Part shown: positions 18,001 to 25,588 of the stretch, piece after piece | How the letters are laid out: every line of letters begins with the position of its first letter | How positions within the stretch are numbered: the stretch's first letter is position 1 | Origin: Pseudomonadota bacterium | GTDB lineage: Bacteria > Pseudomonadota > Gammaproteobacteria > Halothiobacillales > Halothiobacillaceae | NCBI GenBank assembly: GCA_021801265.1 | Contig: JAJYYE010000012.1 | Coordinates: 88,548 to 152,547, forward strand | DNA length: 64,000 nt | Direction: 5' to 3' | Translations under genes and position numbers: made by a program | The notes under the pieces: model-generated | What the model was told of the DNA's origin: nothing | What the model saw: only the letters and a program-made list of their open reading frames with translations | The model's database searches: none

Positions 18001-21000
18001 AGGCGATCGGCACCGGCACCGCCGTCCAGATACATCCCTTGCCCCGCTTCAAGCGTCAAGGCAAAGGAGGCAGACACCGGATCGACTTGCCCTCGATAGA
18101 GGGCATCGGCGGCACGATCCAGCAAGCGCTCCGTCACCCCGGAATGGGGCATGGCAGTAATCGCCAACGAAACGCCATACCGGTTATCCACAGATCGGTT
18201 GAGCGCATAGGCGTGCAACGCGTTGTTGCCGTCGTTACCCTCAATCAGCGTGCTGTGCAGATTGCCTGTGCCATCAATGGCCGCCGAACCGGTCAGTTTC
18301 AGCGTCTCGACGTTTTGGCCCAACGTAAAGGACACCGAACTGAGTACCGTGTCCTGGCCGCCTGATTTCTCCACCGATGCGTAGTGAGTCTGGCCATTGA
18401 TATCGGTTACCGGCGTACGATTGATGCTGTCGTCCCCTTCAATCGCCCGGTCGTCGACACTGTCCACAATATAGGTATCGTCGCCAAAACCCCCGAGCAG
18501 GACATCGGCACCCGTGCCGCCATCCAGCCAGTCATTGCCATCCCCACCGGACAGCGAATCGTTGCCGCTATCACCCAATAGCGAATCATCCCCGCCGTAC
18601 CCATAAAGCATGTCGTCGCCTGCCAGGCCATCGAGATGGTTATCGAGTGCATTACCTGCAATCTCGTTATCCAGGGTGTTGCCCATCCCATCCAAGGCGT
18701 CCCCGGAAAGGGACAAATCCTCGACATTGTCGGTCACGATGTAGGAAATACTGCTCGTGACGAAGTCTCGGCCTTCACCGGCGTTTTCCACAACACGATC
18801 GCCAACATCATCCACAATGTAGTGATCATCCCCAGTCATGCCGAACATACTGTCCGCACCGGTGCCGCCATCCAAGAAATCGTTGCCGGCTTTTGCAATC
18901 AGGGTGTCATCGCCCCCAAAACCTCGCATCCGATCCATCAGGACCGTCCCCTCGATAATATCCGCGCCCTCGGTACCATCCAGGTCAAAGCCCAAGGCCA
19001 ACAATTGCTCGTACGTCAGCACTTGCCCAGTGGAAAACTCGAAACGATCAATCGCCACATTGTCATAAGGGGCATCCGGGTCGAAGCCTTCAATATGAAT
19101 GGCATCGCCCTGGGTTCCCACATTGATTTTCAGCGAGCCGATGGCCAGCGATAGATCGGAAACGCCAATCCCGGGACCGAAGCGGAGCGTGTTACTGCCG
19201 CCATCCCGGATGTAATCGACCCCATCGCCCAGATGGTAGATGTACACATCCAGTCCATCGCCACCATCAAGCACGTCACTGCCCGTACCGGCGATCAGGA
19301 TATCGTTGCCGGTGCCACCGACCAGAACATCATCACCCGCCCCCCCACTCAGCATGTCCGTACCCACATCGCCAAACAAAGCATCATTGCCGGCTTCGCC
19401 ATACAGTTCGTCATCGCCATCACCGCCTCGAAGGTCATCGTTCCCCGCACCGGCAATCAGTGAATCATTGCCGGCACCGCCATCCAGAAAATCATTGCCG
19501 TGATAAAGCGAGTCGGTGGTGCTGTCGTCACCGAACAGCACATCGTTACCCGCCCCACCCCACAAACTATCGCTGCCACCCCCGCCGATCAGGCGATCAT
19601 CACCACTACCCCCATCCAAATAGTCATTGCCGAGATGGGCAGGGTCGACCGCTGTGCCGTCGCCAATCAGGGTGTCGGCACCTGCACCGCCATACAAACG
19701 GTCTGATCCCCCGTTGCCAGCCAACTGATCATCGCCATCGCCACCATCGAGGAAATCATCCCCCTGCCGATCGGCGGGGGTATCTGTGGTCTCGCCAAAC
19801 AACTGGTCATTCCCTGCGCCACCCAGCAAGGTATCGGCACCACTACCGCCGGCGAGCTGATCATCGCCCGCACCGCCATCAAGGTAATCGCCGCCTGGCG
19901 GGCCCGCAGGCGTATCGCGGGATTCGGCGTAAAGCTGGTCATTCCCCGCACCACCCAATAACGTATCAGCATCACCGCCACCGATGAGCAAATCGTCGCC
20001 ATCGCCACCATCCAGAAAATCCCCCCCTTGGAGGTTTGCGGGAGTATCCGTGGATACGGCATAAAGCTTGTCTTTCCCTGCCCCGCCGAAAAGGGTATCG
20101 GCACCACCACCACCAACCAGCAGATCATCTCCCTCGCCACCGTCAAGATAGTCATTCCCCTGCTGGTCGGCGGGCGTATCGCTGGATTCTCCATACAACT
20201 GGTCATTGCCCGTACCGCCCAACAACGTATCGTCTCCGCCGCCGCCGACCAAGAAATCGTCGTCGGCACCACCATCCAAGTAATCATCCCCCTGCTGATC
20301 AGCAGGCGTATCTCCTGCCTCACCAAAAAGCTGATCCTTACCCGCTCCGCCCAATAAAGTATCGGCACCACCACCACCAACCAGCAGATCATCTCCCGTG
20401 CCACCGTCGAGATAATCATCGCCTTGCTTATCTGCGGGCGTATCGGTCGATTCACCATAAAGCTGATCATCGCCAGAGCCACCAAGCAAGGTGTCTGCAC
20501 CGCCTCCACCGCTCAGTACATCATCGCCCGCGCCACCATCGAGATAATCGTCGCCCAGTTTATCCGCAGGCGTATCGCTGGAATCCCCATAGAGCTGATC
20601 AATCCCTTGACCGCCCAACAAAATATCGTCGCCACCACCGCCAATTAACAGATCATCTCCCTCACCACCGTCGAGATAGTCATCGCCTAGGAATGGTGCC
20701 AGCGTGTCACTTCCGTCACCATATAGCTTGTCGTCTCCTAAGCCACCCAGCAATATGTCCGCGCCGCCCTCGCCCTGAATCACATCATCACCCGCGCCAC
20801 CATCCAGGTAATCATTTCCATGCAAGCTGGAGTCCAAGGATTTCTGACTATTGTCACCATCCAGTAGATCATCCCCGGCACCGCCTAGGATGAAATCATT
20901 TCCCTCGCCCCCCCAGGATTTATCGTTACCATCCTCCAAATAGATGATGTCTCGACCACCCTCACCCATCGCCACATCATCGCCTGCCCCCGCATAGATA

Positions 21001-23498
21001 ATGTCGTCCCCTCGGCCCGCGTGGCTTTCACTAAATACCTCCGTCGTAAGATAGGTATAGCTTTTATTGCCTTTTGCATCCGTTTCAATCTGTTCCGTCA
21101 CGGTCCAGTCTTTCCAGGTATCAGTGCCGGACGTTCGCGTATTCCAATCGCCCCAAATCCAATCATTACCTCCGCCGGTCAGGATCAGATCATCACCATC
21201 GCCCGCACTCACGAAGTCATTACCGGCCCCGCCGATAATTTGATCGTTGCCATCCTCACCATCGAACAACTCGCCTTGCTGTCCTGTCCCCACCTGTTTG
21301 GCACCGGTCACAATAAAAGTATCCACTTCCACGACAGCATCACCGTAGAGTTGGTCATTGCCGCCCGCACCATACAAGTCATCCGCACCCTCGCCCCCAA
21401 TAAGCAAGTCGTCATCAAGACCACCGCCCAGATAATCCCGGCCCGTACCCCCGTCGGCCCAAACTTGACCGGTCACGGCATCATCGGTCCCCATGTTGTC
21501 ATCGCCATCCCCCATGAACACCACATCGTTACCCCCTTTTCGCCGGTAAACGATATCGTTGCCACCACCGGCTTGGATCAAATCATTGGCGGTCGTATCG
21601 TAGAGAATATCGGCGCGCCCAGGCGCAGGCTGGCCAGGATCGGTGACCACATTGCCCCAGCCATCGTAGGTAACCTGGTTATTGCTATTCAAGATGGGGG
21701 CCAGATCGCCCAAAATAAAATTGCTGGCCAATGTCGGTGGCGGGACAAAAGGCGGCACCGGGTCGCCCAGCACGATGTCCAGGTCGCCTGATTGTCGGTA
21801 GTTTTTGATGGTCAGCGCATCGCCGGTCGCAATCTGGGTTACGGTCAGCACTTGATTGACCAGTTTGTAACGGTATTTGCCGTCGGTACTCAGATAACTG
21901 CTGTCGTCTTGCAGATGGCCGCCCGTCAGCTTGACCTTGTCAAACAAAACGATGCCGTTGCGATCCGTGTCGAGAATCGTATCTCCGGCACCCGCTTGGT
22001 AAACGTCTTTTCCTTCACCACCTTCCAGATAATCGGCACCACCCTTGCCATCAAGCAGATCAACCTTTTTGCCGCCGTAGAGATGATCGGCGGCAGCTCC
22101 GCCCGTCAGCACATCTACACCATCTGATCCGAATACGATTCGCTGGGAAGCGGAGCCGATAGTCGATTGAGTCGAGACTATCGAGTGCGAATTCTGATCG
22201 TGGTATTCGATAACCGGCTGCTGCGTAGCACTCTTGAGTTGAGATCCTGTGAGGATGAGCGTGGTACGGGCACTCAAGTACCCTGCCCGATCATCCAGAT
22301 AGGTGGTAGTAAGTTGTCCCTTACCTGTCTGCGCATTGAAGATATCCAGCGCCCCATCAACGTTCTTCGCGGCATAAAGGGAATCATCCCCTGTCACGAC
22401 AAAGGTATTGCCCTGCGTCAGGGCATAGCGGTAGGCGATGTCAACTTGTGCCGCAGCGGTCAACTCTGCCGCCGAAAGATTCGTCAGCGGCTTGATCGAT
22501 AAGTTGGTCTTGTTGGCCGCCGTTATGCTTGTTTGGAGTTCATAATAATGCGCATAGAAGGCATCCCGATCATACGGTCCACTCGGATAGGCTTTACCAA
22601 ATAAACCGCCCAAAGCGGCAACGGCCGTTTCAAGACGGGCCTCAGCTTGCGGCGCACCTGCTTTCAGGATGGTGCCAATATCCGCAAGACTAGTCGACGC
22701 GTCAATCTGATTGAACAACGTATAAACAGCCAGGGCATCGGTAAGCCCACGAATATCATGCGCACTACTCACTGATTGAGCTTCGGTTTGCATGAATAGC
22801 GGCGGCGAGACATACAGACCCGTCCTAGATACGACATCATCAACAGTAATAATATTGCTAATGGGCAAAATATTAGGAACATAAGCCGGCCCATCAGGAT
22901 GGAACGCGTCATAGATAACCGATAACAAGTCGCCGGCAATCACACCATCAACGCCCGGTGAATTGTAGAGATAGGTGTGGGACACCATAGCCTGGTAATC
23001 TATCGCCAAGCTGGTTGCCAAAAAACCACCGAGCGAATACCCATTAATGCTAAAACCATCATGCAGCGCGCCACTATCGCGCCATTCCTGAACCTTGGCT
23101 GTCAAGGCTTGATATTGGGCCTGAAAGCGTGTCGAGCCGAAAACACCCACGTCAACAACATCAGTCCATATATCATTTAACTCTGTTGGATTAGTCCCAC
23201 GGATGGCAATTGTTTGCTTCCCGGTACCAACTTCCTCAAACAACGTTACAGACAGCCCGGTATCATCCGATAAATACAGAATATTACCATGCACGTCTAC
23301 TGGGGCCTGTACTACGCCATCGTATTGGTCGATTACATGCCACTCTGAACTCAAATGAACAGCTTGATCATTGGACAAAGGTTTCTTCATGGAAGTCAGG
23401 GCATCCTTGAAGGAACCCATAGTCATTTCTGGAATAAGATTGGCATAAGCAGCCTGAGAAATCATCGCCTGCTGAAAATAATCTTGATATAATCTCAT
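15024..23498 (-). CDS. Giant RTX protein with N-terminal lipase-like domain, T1SS substrate
   Basis: A 2824-residue secreted calcium-binding protein. Residues about 1-300 resemble an alpha/beta hydrolase (lipase class 3/DUF2974-like): AIRGTNPTELND, then the nucleophile elbow GYSLGG with Ser155, and later YNSPGVDG and a conserved HDIRGL. About 500-675 is the anchor segment shared with the truncated modules upstream (LTGGHLQDD ... GDGDDNMGTD). From about 675 come RTX nonapeptides (GGxGxDxLx). They include ten 44-residue repeats (896-1335) and about seven larger units with GNxLDNxxxGN and DTYIVD. A His/Asp-rich insert lies at about 2463-2604. The C-terminus is an uncleaved T1SS-type signal region. 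There is no acyltransferase gene. The ATG overlaps the stop of the upstream membrane protein gene (ATGA); exporter genes follow 67 bases downstream if ATG 14956 is used. Confidence 0.92.
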   Translation of the reverse strand: MRLYQDYFQQAMISQAAYANLIPEMTMGSFKDALTSMKKPLSNDQAVHLSSEWHVIDQYDGVVQAPVDVHGNILYLSDDTGLSVTLFEEVGTGKQTIAIRGTNPTELNDIWTDVVDVGVFGSTRFQAQYQALTAKVQEWRDSGALHDGFSINGYSLGGFLATSLAIDYQAMVSHTYLYNSPGVDGVIAGDLLSVIYDAFHPDGPAYVPNILPISNIITVDDVVSRTGLYVSPPLFMQTEAQSVSSAHDIRGLTDALAVYTLFNQIDASTSLADIGTILKAGAPQAEARLETAVAALGGLFGKAYPSGPYDRDAFYAHYYELQTSITAANKTNLSIKPLTNLSAAELTAAAQVDIAYRYALTQGNTFVVTGDDSLYAAKNVDGALDIFNAQTGKGQLTTTYLDDRAGYLSARTTLILTGSQLKSATQQPVIEYHDQNSHSIVSTQSTIGSASQRIVFGSDGVDVLTGGAAADHLYGGKKVDLLDGKGGADYLEGGEGKDVYQAGAGDTILDTDRNGIVLFDKVKLTGGHLQDDSSYLSTDGKYRYKLVNQVLTVTQIATGDALTIKNYRQSGDLDIVLGDPVPPFVPPPTLASNFILGDLAPILNSNNQVTYDGWGNVVTDPGQPAPGRADILYDTTANDLIQAGGGNDIVYRRKGGNDVVFMGDGDDNMGTDDAVTGQVWADGGTGRDYLGGGLDDDLLIGGEGADDLYGAGGNDQLYGDAVVEVDTFIVTGAKQVGTGQQGELFDGEDGNDQIIGGAGNDFVSAGDGDDLILTGGGNDWIWGDWNTRTSGTDTWKDWTVTEQIETDAKGNKSYTYLTTEVFSESHAGRGDDIIYAGAGDDVAMGEGGRDIIYLEDGNDKSWGGEGNDFILGGAGDDLLDGDNSQKSLDSSLHGNDYLDGGAGDDVIQGEGGADILLGGLGDDKLYGDGSDTLAPFLGDDYLDGGEGDDLLIGGGGDDILLGGQGIDQLYGDSSDTPADKLGDDYLDGGAGDDVLSGGGGADTLLGGSGDDQLYGESTDTPADKQGDDYLDGGTGDDLLVGGGGADTLLGGAGKDQLFGEAGDTPADQQGDDYLDGGADDDFLVGGGGDDTLLGGTGNDQLYGESSDTPADQQGNDYLDGGEGDDLLVGGGGADTLFGGAGKDKLYAVSTDTPANLQGGDFLDGGDGDDLLIGGGDADTLLGGAGNDQLYAESRDTPAGPPGGDYLDGGAGDDQLAGGSGADTLLGGAGNDQLFGETTDTPADRQGDDFLDGGDGDDQLAGNGGSDRLYGGAGADTLIGDGTAVDPAHLGNDYLDGGSGDDRLIGGGGSDSLWGGAGNDVLFGDDSTTDSLYHGNDFLDGGAGNDSLIAGAGNDDLRGGDGDDELYGEAGNDALFGDVGTDMLSGGAGDDVLVGGTGNDILIAGTGSDVLDGGDGLDVYIYHLGDGVDYIRDGGSNTLRFGPGIGVSDLSLAIGSLKINVGTQGDAIHIEGFDPDAPYDNVAIDRFEFSTGQVLTYEQLLALGFDLDGTEGADIIEGTVLMDRMRGFGGDDTLIAKAGNDFLDGGTGADSMFGMTGDDHYIVDDVGDRVVENAGEGRDFVTSSISYIVTDNVEDLSLSGDALDGMGNTLDNEIAGNALDNHLDGLAGDDMLYGYGGDDSLLGDSGNDSLSGGDGNDWLDGGTGADVLLGGFGDDTYIVDSVDDRAIEGDDSINRTPVTDINGQTHYASVEKSGGQDTVLSSVSFTLGQNVETLKLTGSAAIDGTGNLHSTLIEGNDGNNALHAYALNRSVDNRYGVSLAITAMPHSGVTERLLDRAADALYRGQVDPVSASFALTLEAGQGMYLDGGAGADRLFGDLDDDILVGGIGNDLLYGFGGRDTLIGGAGDDTYIVDQGYHLSFQSRDVILNYDDDHADLLVEEQSGGRDTVMANVDYTLVANVEDLVLLNNTDPFDQDVAMYGSGIQATHHAHVGTGNALDNRITANIYGNELYGLKGRDTLVGNQGNDTLDGGEDADSMDGGRGDDTYIVDNADDRVAEAQWAGTDTVRSGIDYVLGANLEHLTLTGVDARLGEGNELSNVLMGNSIDNVLNGFAGNDTLDGAAGADVMRGGTGDDTYFVDNNADQTIESGNAGHDVVFAEITHTVSGHIEDLYLTGTQSIHGTGNELDNRIVGNAAANTLRGLKGNDYLDGGLGADRLIGGSGNDTYVVDNTDDQVIEQRRGGIDTVLSTVDRTLSRQVENLTLQGSFTEFGYAENLNGTGNSLDNVILGNDGNNLLQGLRGDDEIDGHAGDDAIDGGRGDDQLYGGNDAIYRQSCRFGPPEEPFRIGPQGALFSDGFGGGYTETLARNTDVIHGNEGEDIIDGGSGDDLLYGDEGDDVIYGGDDGLVARSSCGPIIQEVLGVQPFGFGAVRFLSNDDQLFGGEGEDQLDGGSGDDRLFGGEGQDILVGGADGALNHSNNDYLDGGSGIDTLIGGTGNDVYIVDGYYVHAASGDDERDHDDDQKQDASRYAASDEDAHHDHAQEACVTGGKGNEGLGNGQDAPPPGHEYNWNDGVGTSPGTPGRKGQTGGAHSDHSVDTHQSDDRYGADRMSENSNCATDDDDHGHHDGDDESGARGYSNAHVRRDRHDVLMTDRVIERQGEGYDVVYSSVDYTLTEHVEALHLLDGAYAGAGNALDNVVVGNAARNRLGGGAGNDALEGGDGNDVLDGGTGNDALIGGLGDDRFLQHRGGGADTITAYDPTAGKTDTLQFGADVTNDQLWFQRIGDDLSISVIGTDDRSTISGWYFGEAHHVEHIELSDGQVLLDAQVDNLVSAMAAFAPPAAGETALSAAYRDQLQPVISASWQ
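19494..20813 (-). repeat. Ten exact-length 132-bp tandem repeats inside the RTX gene
   Basis: Ten consecutive units of 44 codons with no insertion or deletion. Each unit starts D(Y/F)LDGG, runs through DDLLxGGGGADTLLGG and ends in LYGxSxDTPADxxGD. The distance between the first codon of unit 1 (20813) and that of the partial eleventh unit (19493) is exactly 1320 bases. The units diverge enough in sequence to be old, but their length is strictly kept. Confidence 0.9.
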
Positions 23499-24085
23499 TT
23501 AATTTTTTCCTTTAGAAATACTGATTCTGCAAATGAAACTGAGTGAGGAATGGCGGCCAGACAGTTAAATCCAGAGGATGGAAAGGGGTTTCCTGGAAGA
23601 TCTCCACCTTCTCGTCTATACCAAATTATTTCTCCAAGAACTTTGCCATCGCTGCGCCGGATGACGCGCAATATATTTTTATAAATTTCAGGGTCATATT
23701 TTCGAACCAGATGTTCTTCCGATTCTTCATAGTATGGAATAGATGACCTTGCAAAAATCCTCAACGACAATCCATGACTCACTAGGTCCTCATATTCAGT
23801 TGGTGGCAATATTACTGTCTCATACACCTTCACCCCACCATCATTCGCGCACATTTGCCGCACCTGATAATCCCAATACATCTTTTTTCCGGTGAATTCC
23901 CAGAAGGCCCAGCCATACCATGCTGAAAAAACCATAATGCCAGTCAGGATGTAAATACCTTTACCCTTATGCGCACGCGGCTTGAATAAACGAAATAAAC
24001 GATGCAGTAACCAAGTTAAGCCCACCCACAAGAGGATAATGGGCAAGGGGTAAATGAAAAGTAGAAATCCTAAAAAACCTTCCAT
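23495..24085 (-). CDS. Small inner-membrane protein, putative immunity partner of the RTX protein
   Basis: A 196-residue protein of unknown family. Two membrane segments lie near the N-terminus (FLGFLLFIYPLPIILLWVGL, residues about 4-23, and IYILTGIMVFSAWYGWAFW, about 44-62). A soluble part of about 130 residues follows with MCANDGGVKVYET and VIRRSDGKVLGEIIWYRR. Its stop overlaps the start of the giant RTX gene by 4 bases (ATGA), so the two are translationally coupled. The same arrangement recurs upstream in the island. I infer that it protects the producer against the lipase-like domain; no sequence match proves this. Its base composition is more AT-rich than the core genes. Confidence 0.7.
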   Translation of the reverse strand: MEGFLGFLLFIYPLPIILLWVGLTWLLHRLFRLFKPRAHKGKGIYILTGIMVFSAWYGWAFWEFTGKKMYWDYQVRQMCANDGGVKVYETVILPPTEYEDLVSHGLSLRIFARSSIPYYEESEEHLVRKYDPEIYKNILRVIRRSDGKVLGEIIWYRREGGDLPGNPFPSSGFNCLAAIPHSVSFAESVFLKEKIK

Positions 24086-24389
24086 GTTCTGCTCCTGTTC
24101 CGTGCATCACATGCTGAAAATTGGCTGCTAGCACATTGGTGCTCATGGTCCTTCGTGATTTGTAACAGCCCGCACACTACAGGCCGCCAACGATACTGCG
24201 AAGTTTCAGAGAGATAAGTCAGAATAATTGCGGTCAGAGTAAAATCAAGCACACCTCCATCCTTAGATTCCCTGCCAAGCCTCACGGCTTTTATCAGTCG
24301 AACACTCTGGCGGGCCACCACTAGCCAGAACCGATCTTTACCCAATGCCCTGTTCCGGTTGGTTGCGTATGGGGCGAGCCTATTCGAGA
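24086..24389. other. Non-coding spacer between cassettes
   Basis: About 300 bases upstream of the membrane protein gene at 23495. No recognisable domain in any frame. It probably contains the promoter of the full-length RTX operon. It begins right after the point where the homology of the truncated toxin fragment (24414) stops, so it may include the scar of a deletion. Confidence 0.35.
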
Positions 24390-24566
24390 TTAAGACAGAC
24401 ATAAAACAGAACCCCGCCATTGCGTGACAAATTCGGTGGCTTGGGTCTGGGAGGATCCTTGCGCAATGAGGGCCTCCTCTATGGCCTTAGGCGCAGTTTT
24501 CCCGGCCAGATCTGCATAGGCGGCTTCAGATAGAATTGCAGAATCAAGTGGGTTATTTGTGTCCAT
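24390..24566 (-). pseudogene. Remnant of an RTX/lipase module, N-terminal 51 residues only
   Basis: A 58-codon frame. Its first 51 residues closely follow the N-terminus of the 418-residue module at 27787-29043 (LSEAAYAD, then SQTQATEFVTQWR against SQTQAANFVTQWR), also at DNA level (GCTTGGGTCTGGGAG is shared). After TQWR the similarity ends abruptly and a stop follows seven codons later. The ATG lies inside the end of the preceding membrane protein gene (14-base overlap), as expected for an intact cassette. This is a degraded third copy of the lipase-type module. Confidence 0.75.
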
Positions 24567-25167
24567 TTTTTACTTCTCCTAGTGTTTCAAACAAATTTTC
24601 TTGCCTATAAAAATCACTCTTATCATGCCCACCACAGGAACCACACGAGTCAATATTCAACCAGAATTTATAGTCTCTAAAATCTCTAATACCCGTTTCA
24701 ACGCTGCCAATATCCGTATCGAAATTCACATATTTGGCTAGCACTTCGCCTGTTCTAATATCTACAATGCGATTTTCTCTCTCACGAATATGCAGCAGGC
24801 GGTACCTCGTTGTGATATCCCAGACAAAACGCTGATTCAACACATATCTCCGTGTATTTCCCTGTTCGATAGCCATTAGGCCTTTGTCTGGAACCAACGT
24901 TTTCAAAACATCAGGATTTTCCCGTTTCCATTCGTCCAGCGTCTTGTACTGGGTGAAGCCGCCTTGCGTGGCGCAGTAGTAGCACTGCAAGGCCACCGTC
25001 GGGATGAAGTCCCAAAACACCGGCAGGTACACCAGCAGCCCGGCAATAAATCCCCAGAGTTTGGGGTTGTGGCCAGATCTTCTCGCCAGATGCGCGCCAA
25101 AGCGAGCGGCCAGTCCGATCAGGAAGATGTAGCCTGCAAGAAAACCTAAAGAGAGAACGCCAATCAT
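24553..25167 (-). CDS. Small membrane protein, paralogue A1, putative immunity protein
   Basis: A 204-residue protein with an N-terminal membrane segment (LGFLAGYIFLIGLAARFGA) and a second (LWGFIAGLLVYLPVFWDFIP). The soluble part contains CYYCATQGGFTQYKTLDEW, RYVLNQRFVWDITTRYRLL and RIVDIRTGEVLAKYVNFD, and ends near a DSCGSCGG cluster. It is a close paralogue of the product of 29040-29645, with long identical runs. Its overall plan (N-terminal helices, Cys-x-x-GG-Tyr-Thr segment, TGEVL segment) resembles the 196-residue protein at 23495. Its gene end overlaps the start of a toxin-module remnant. Function unknown; immunity is inferred from context. Confidence 0.7.
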   Translation of the reverse strand: MIGVLSLGFLAGYIFLIGLAARFGAHLARRSGHNPKLWGFIAGLLVYLPVFWDFIPTVALQCYYCATQGGFTQYKTLDEWKRENPDVLKTLVPDKGLMAIEQGNTRRYVLNQRFVWDITTRYRLLHIRERENRIVDIRTGEVLAKYVNFDTDIGSVETGIRDFRDYKFWLNIDSCGSCGGHDKSDFYRQENLFETLGEVKNGHK

Positions 25168-25500
25168 GTCGTCATGCCCTCACCGACATTGGAAGGCATA
25201 TTCCAGAACATGAAGAATGTTTCAATCGAGGCCGACAGATCGAAGAGCCTGATCAATGTGATTCGTTCGGCCCAGTAACGGCAGATTTGATCCCAACCCT
25301 GAAAGATTGGAACAAAATACATTCCTCTCCAGCCTGAATCCAAGAAGTAATGGAACTCGAACAGAGAAACTCGATAAAACAGATAAGGTGCTTGAATTTG
25401 TTTCGGCATGTTGATCCCAGTCCATCGGTAGTCAAACAATACGGTGCGCACCATCACACTAAAACTGGATGAGCGTATTACCAAATACTTTCGAATCGCC
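25168..25500 (-). other. Leader region of paralogue A1, duplicated upstream of A2
   Basis: A minus-strand frame (25164-25484) ends NVGEGMTT with its stop overlapping the A1 start (ATGA). The copy in front of A2 ends HVGESLTT in the same place. The 16-mer CCAAATACTTTCGAAT (plus strand 25481-25496) recurs exactly at 29960-29975. The rest has diverged. It could be the degenerate tail of an earlier gene or a conserved leader; I do not call a protein. Confidence 0.4.
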
Positions 25501-25588
25501 TGTCTATCTATACAGGGGGGCTATCAAATCAATGAGATAGACGCCATCAGGCCACCGAACCCTGATCCGTCCTGCGTTTCCAACGATC

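Noticed and set aside
19494-20813. Regular repeats that could be mistaken for a CRISPR array
   Set aside because: The unit is 132 bp, in frame, without unique spacers, and encodes RTX motifs throughout.
15027-22502. Many long plus-strand frames opposite the giant RTX gene, including Ser/Pro-rich ones
   Set aside because: They are antisense shadows of the repetitive RTX coding sequence: their periodic composition simply mirrors the GGxGxDxL codons, and none has a ribosome binding site or a known family.
24070-24420. Minus-strand frame of 116 codons upstream of the full-length RTX operon
   Set aside because: It runs out of frame across the end of the toxin-module remnant and has no domain resemblance.
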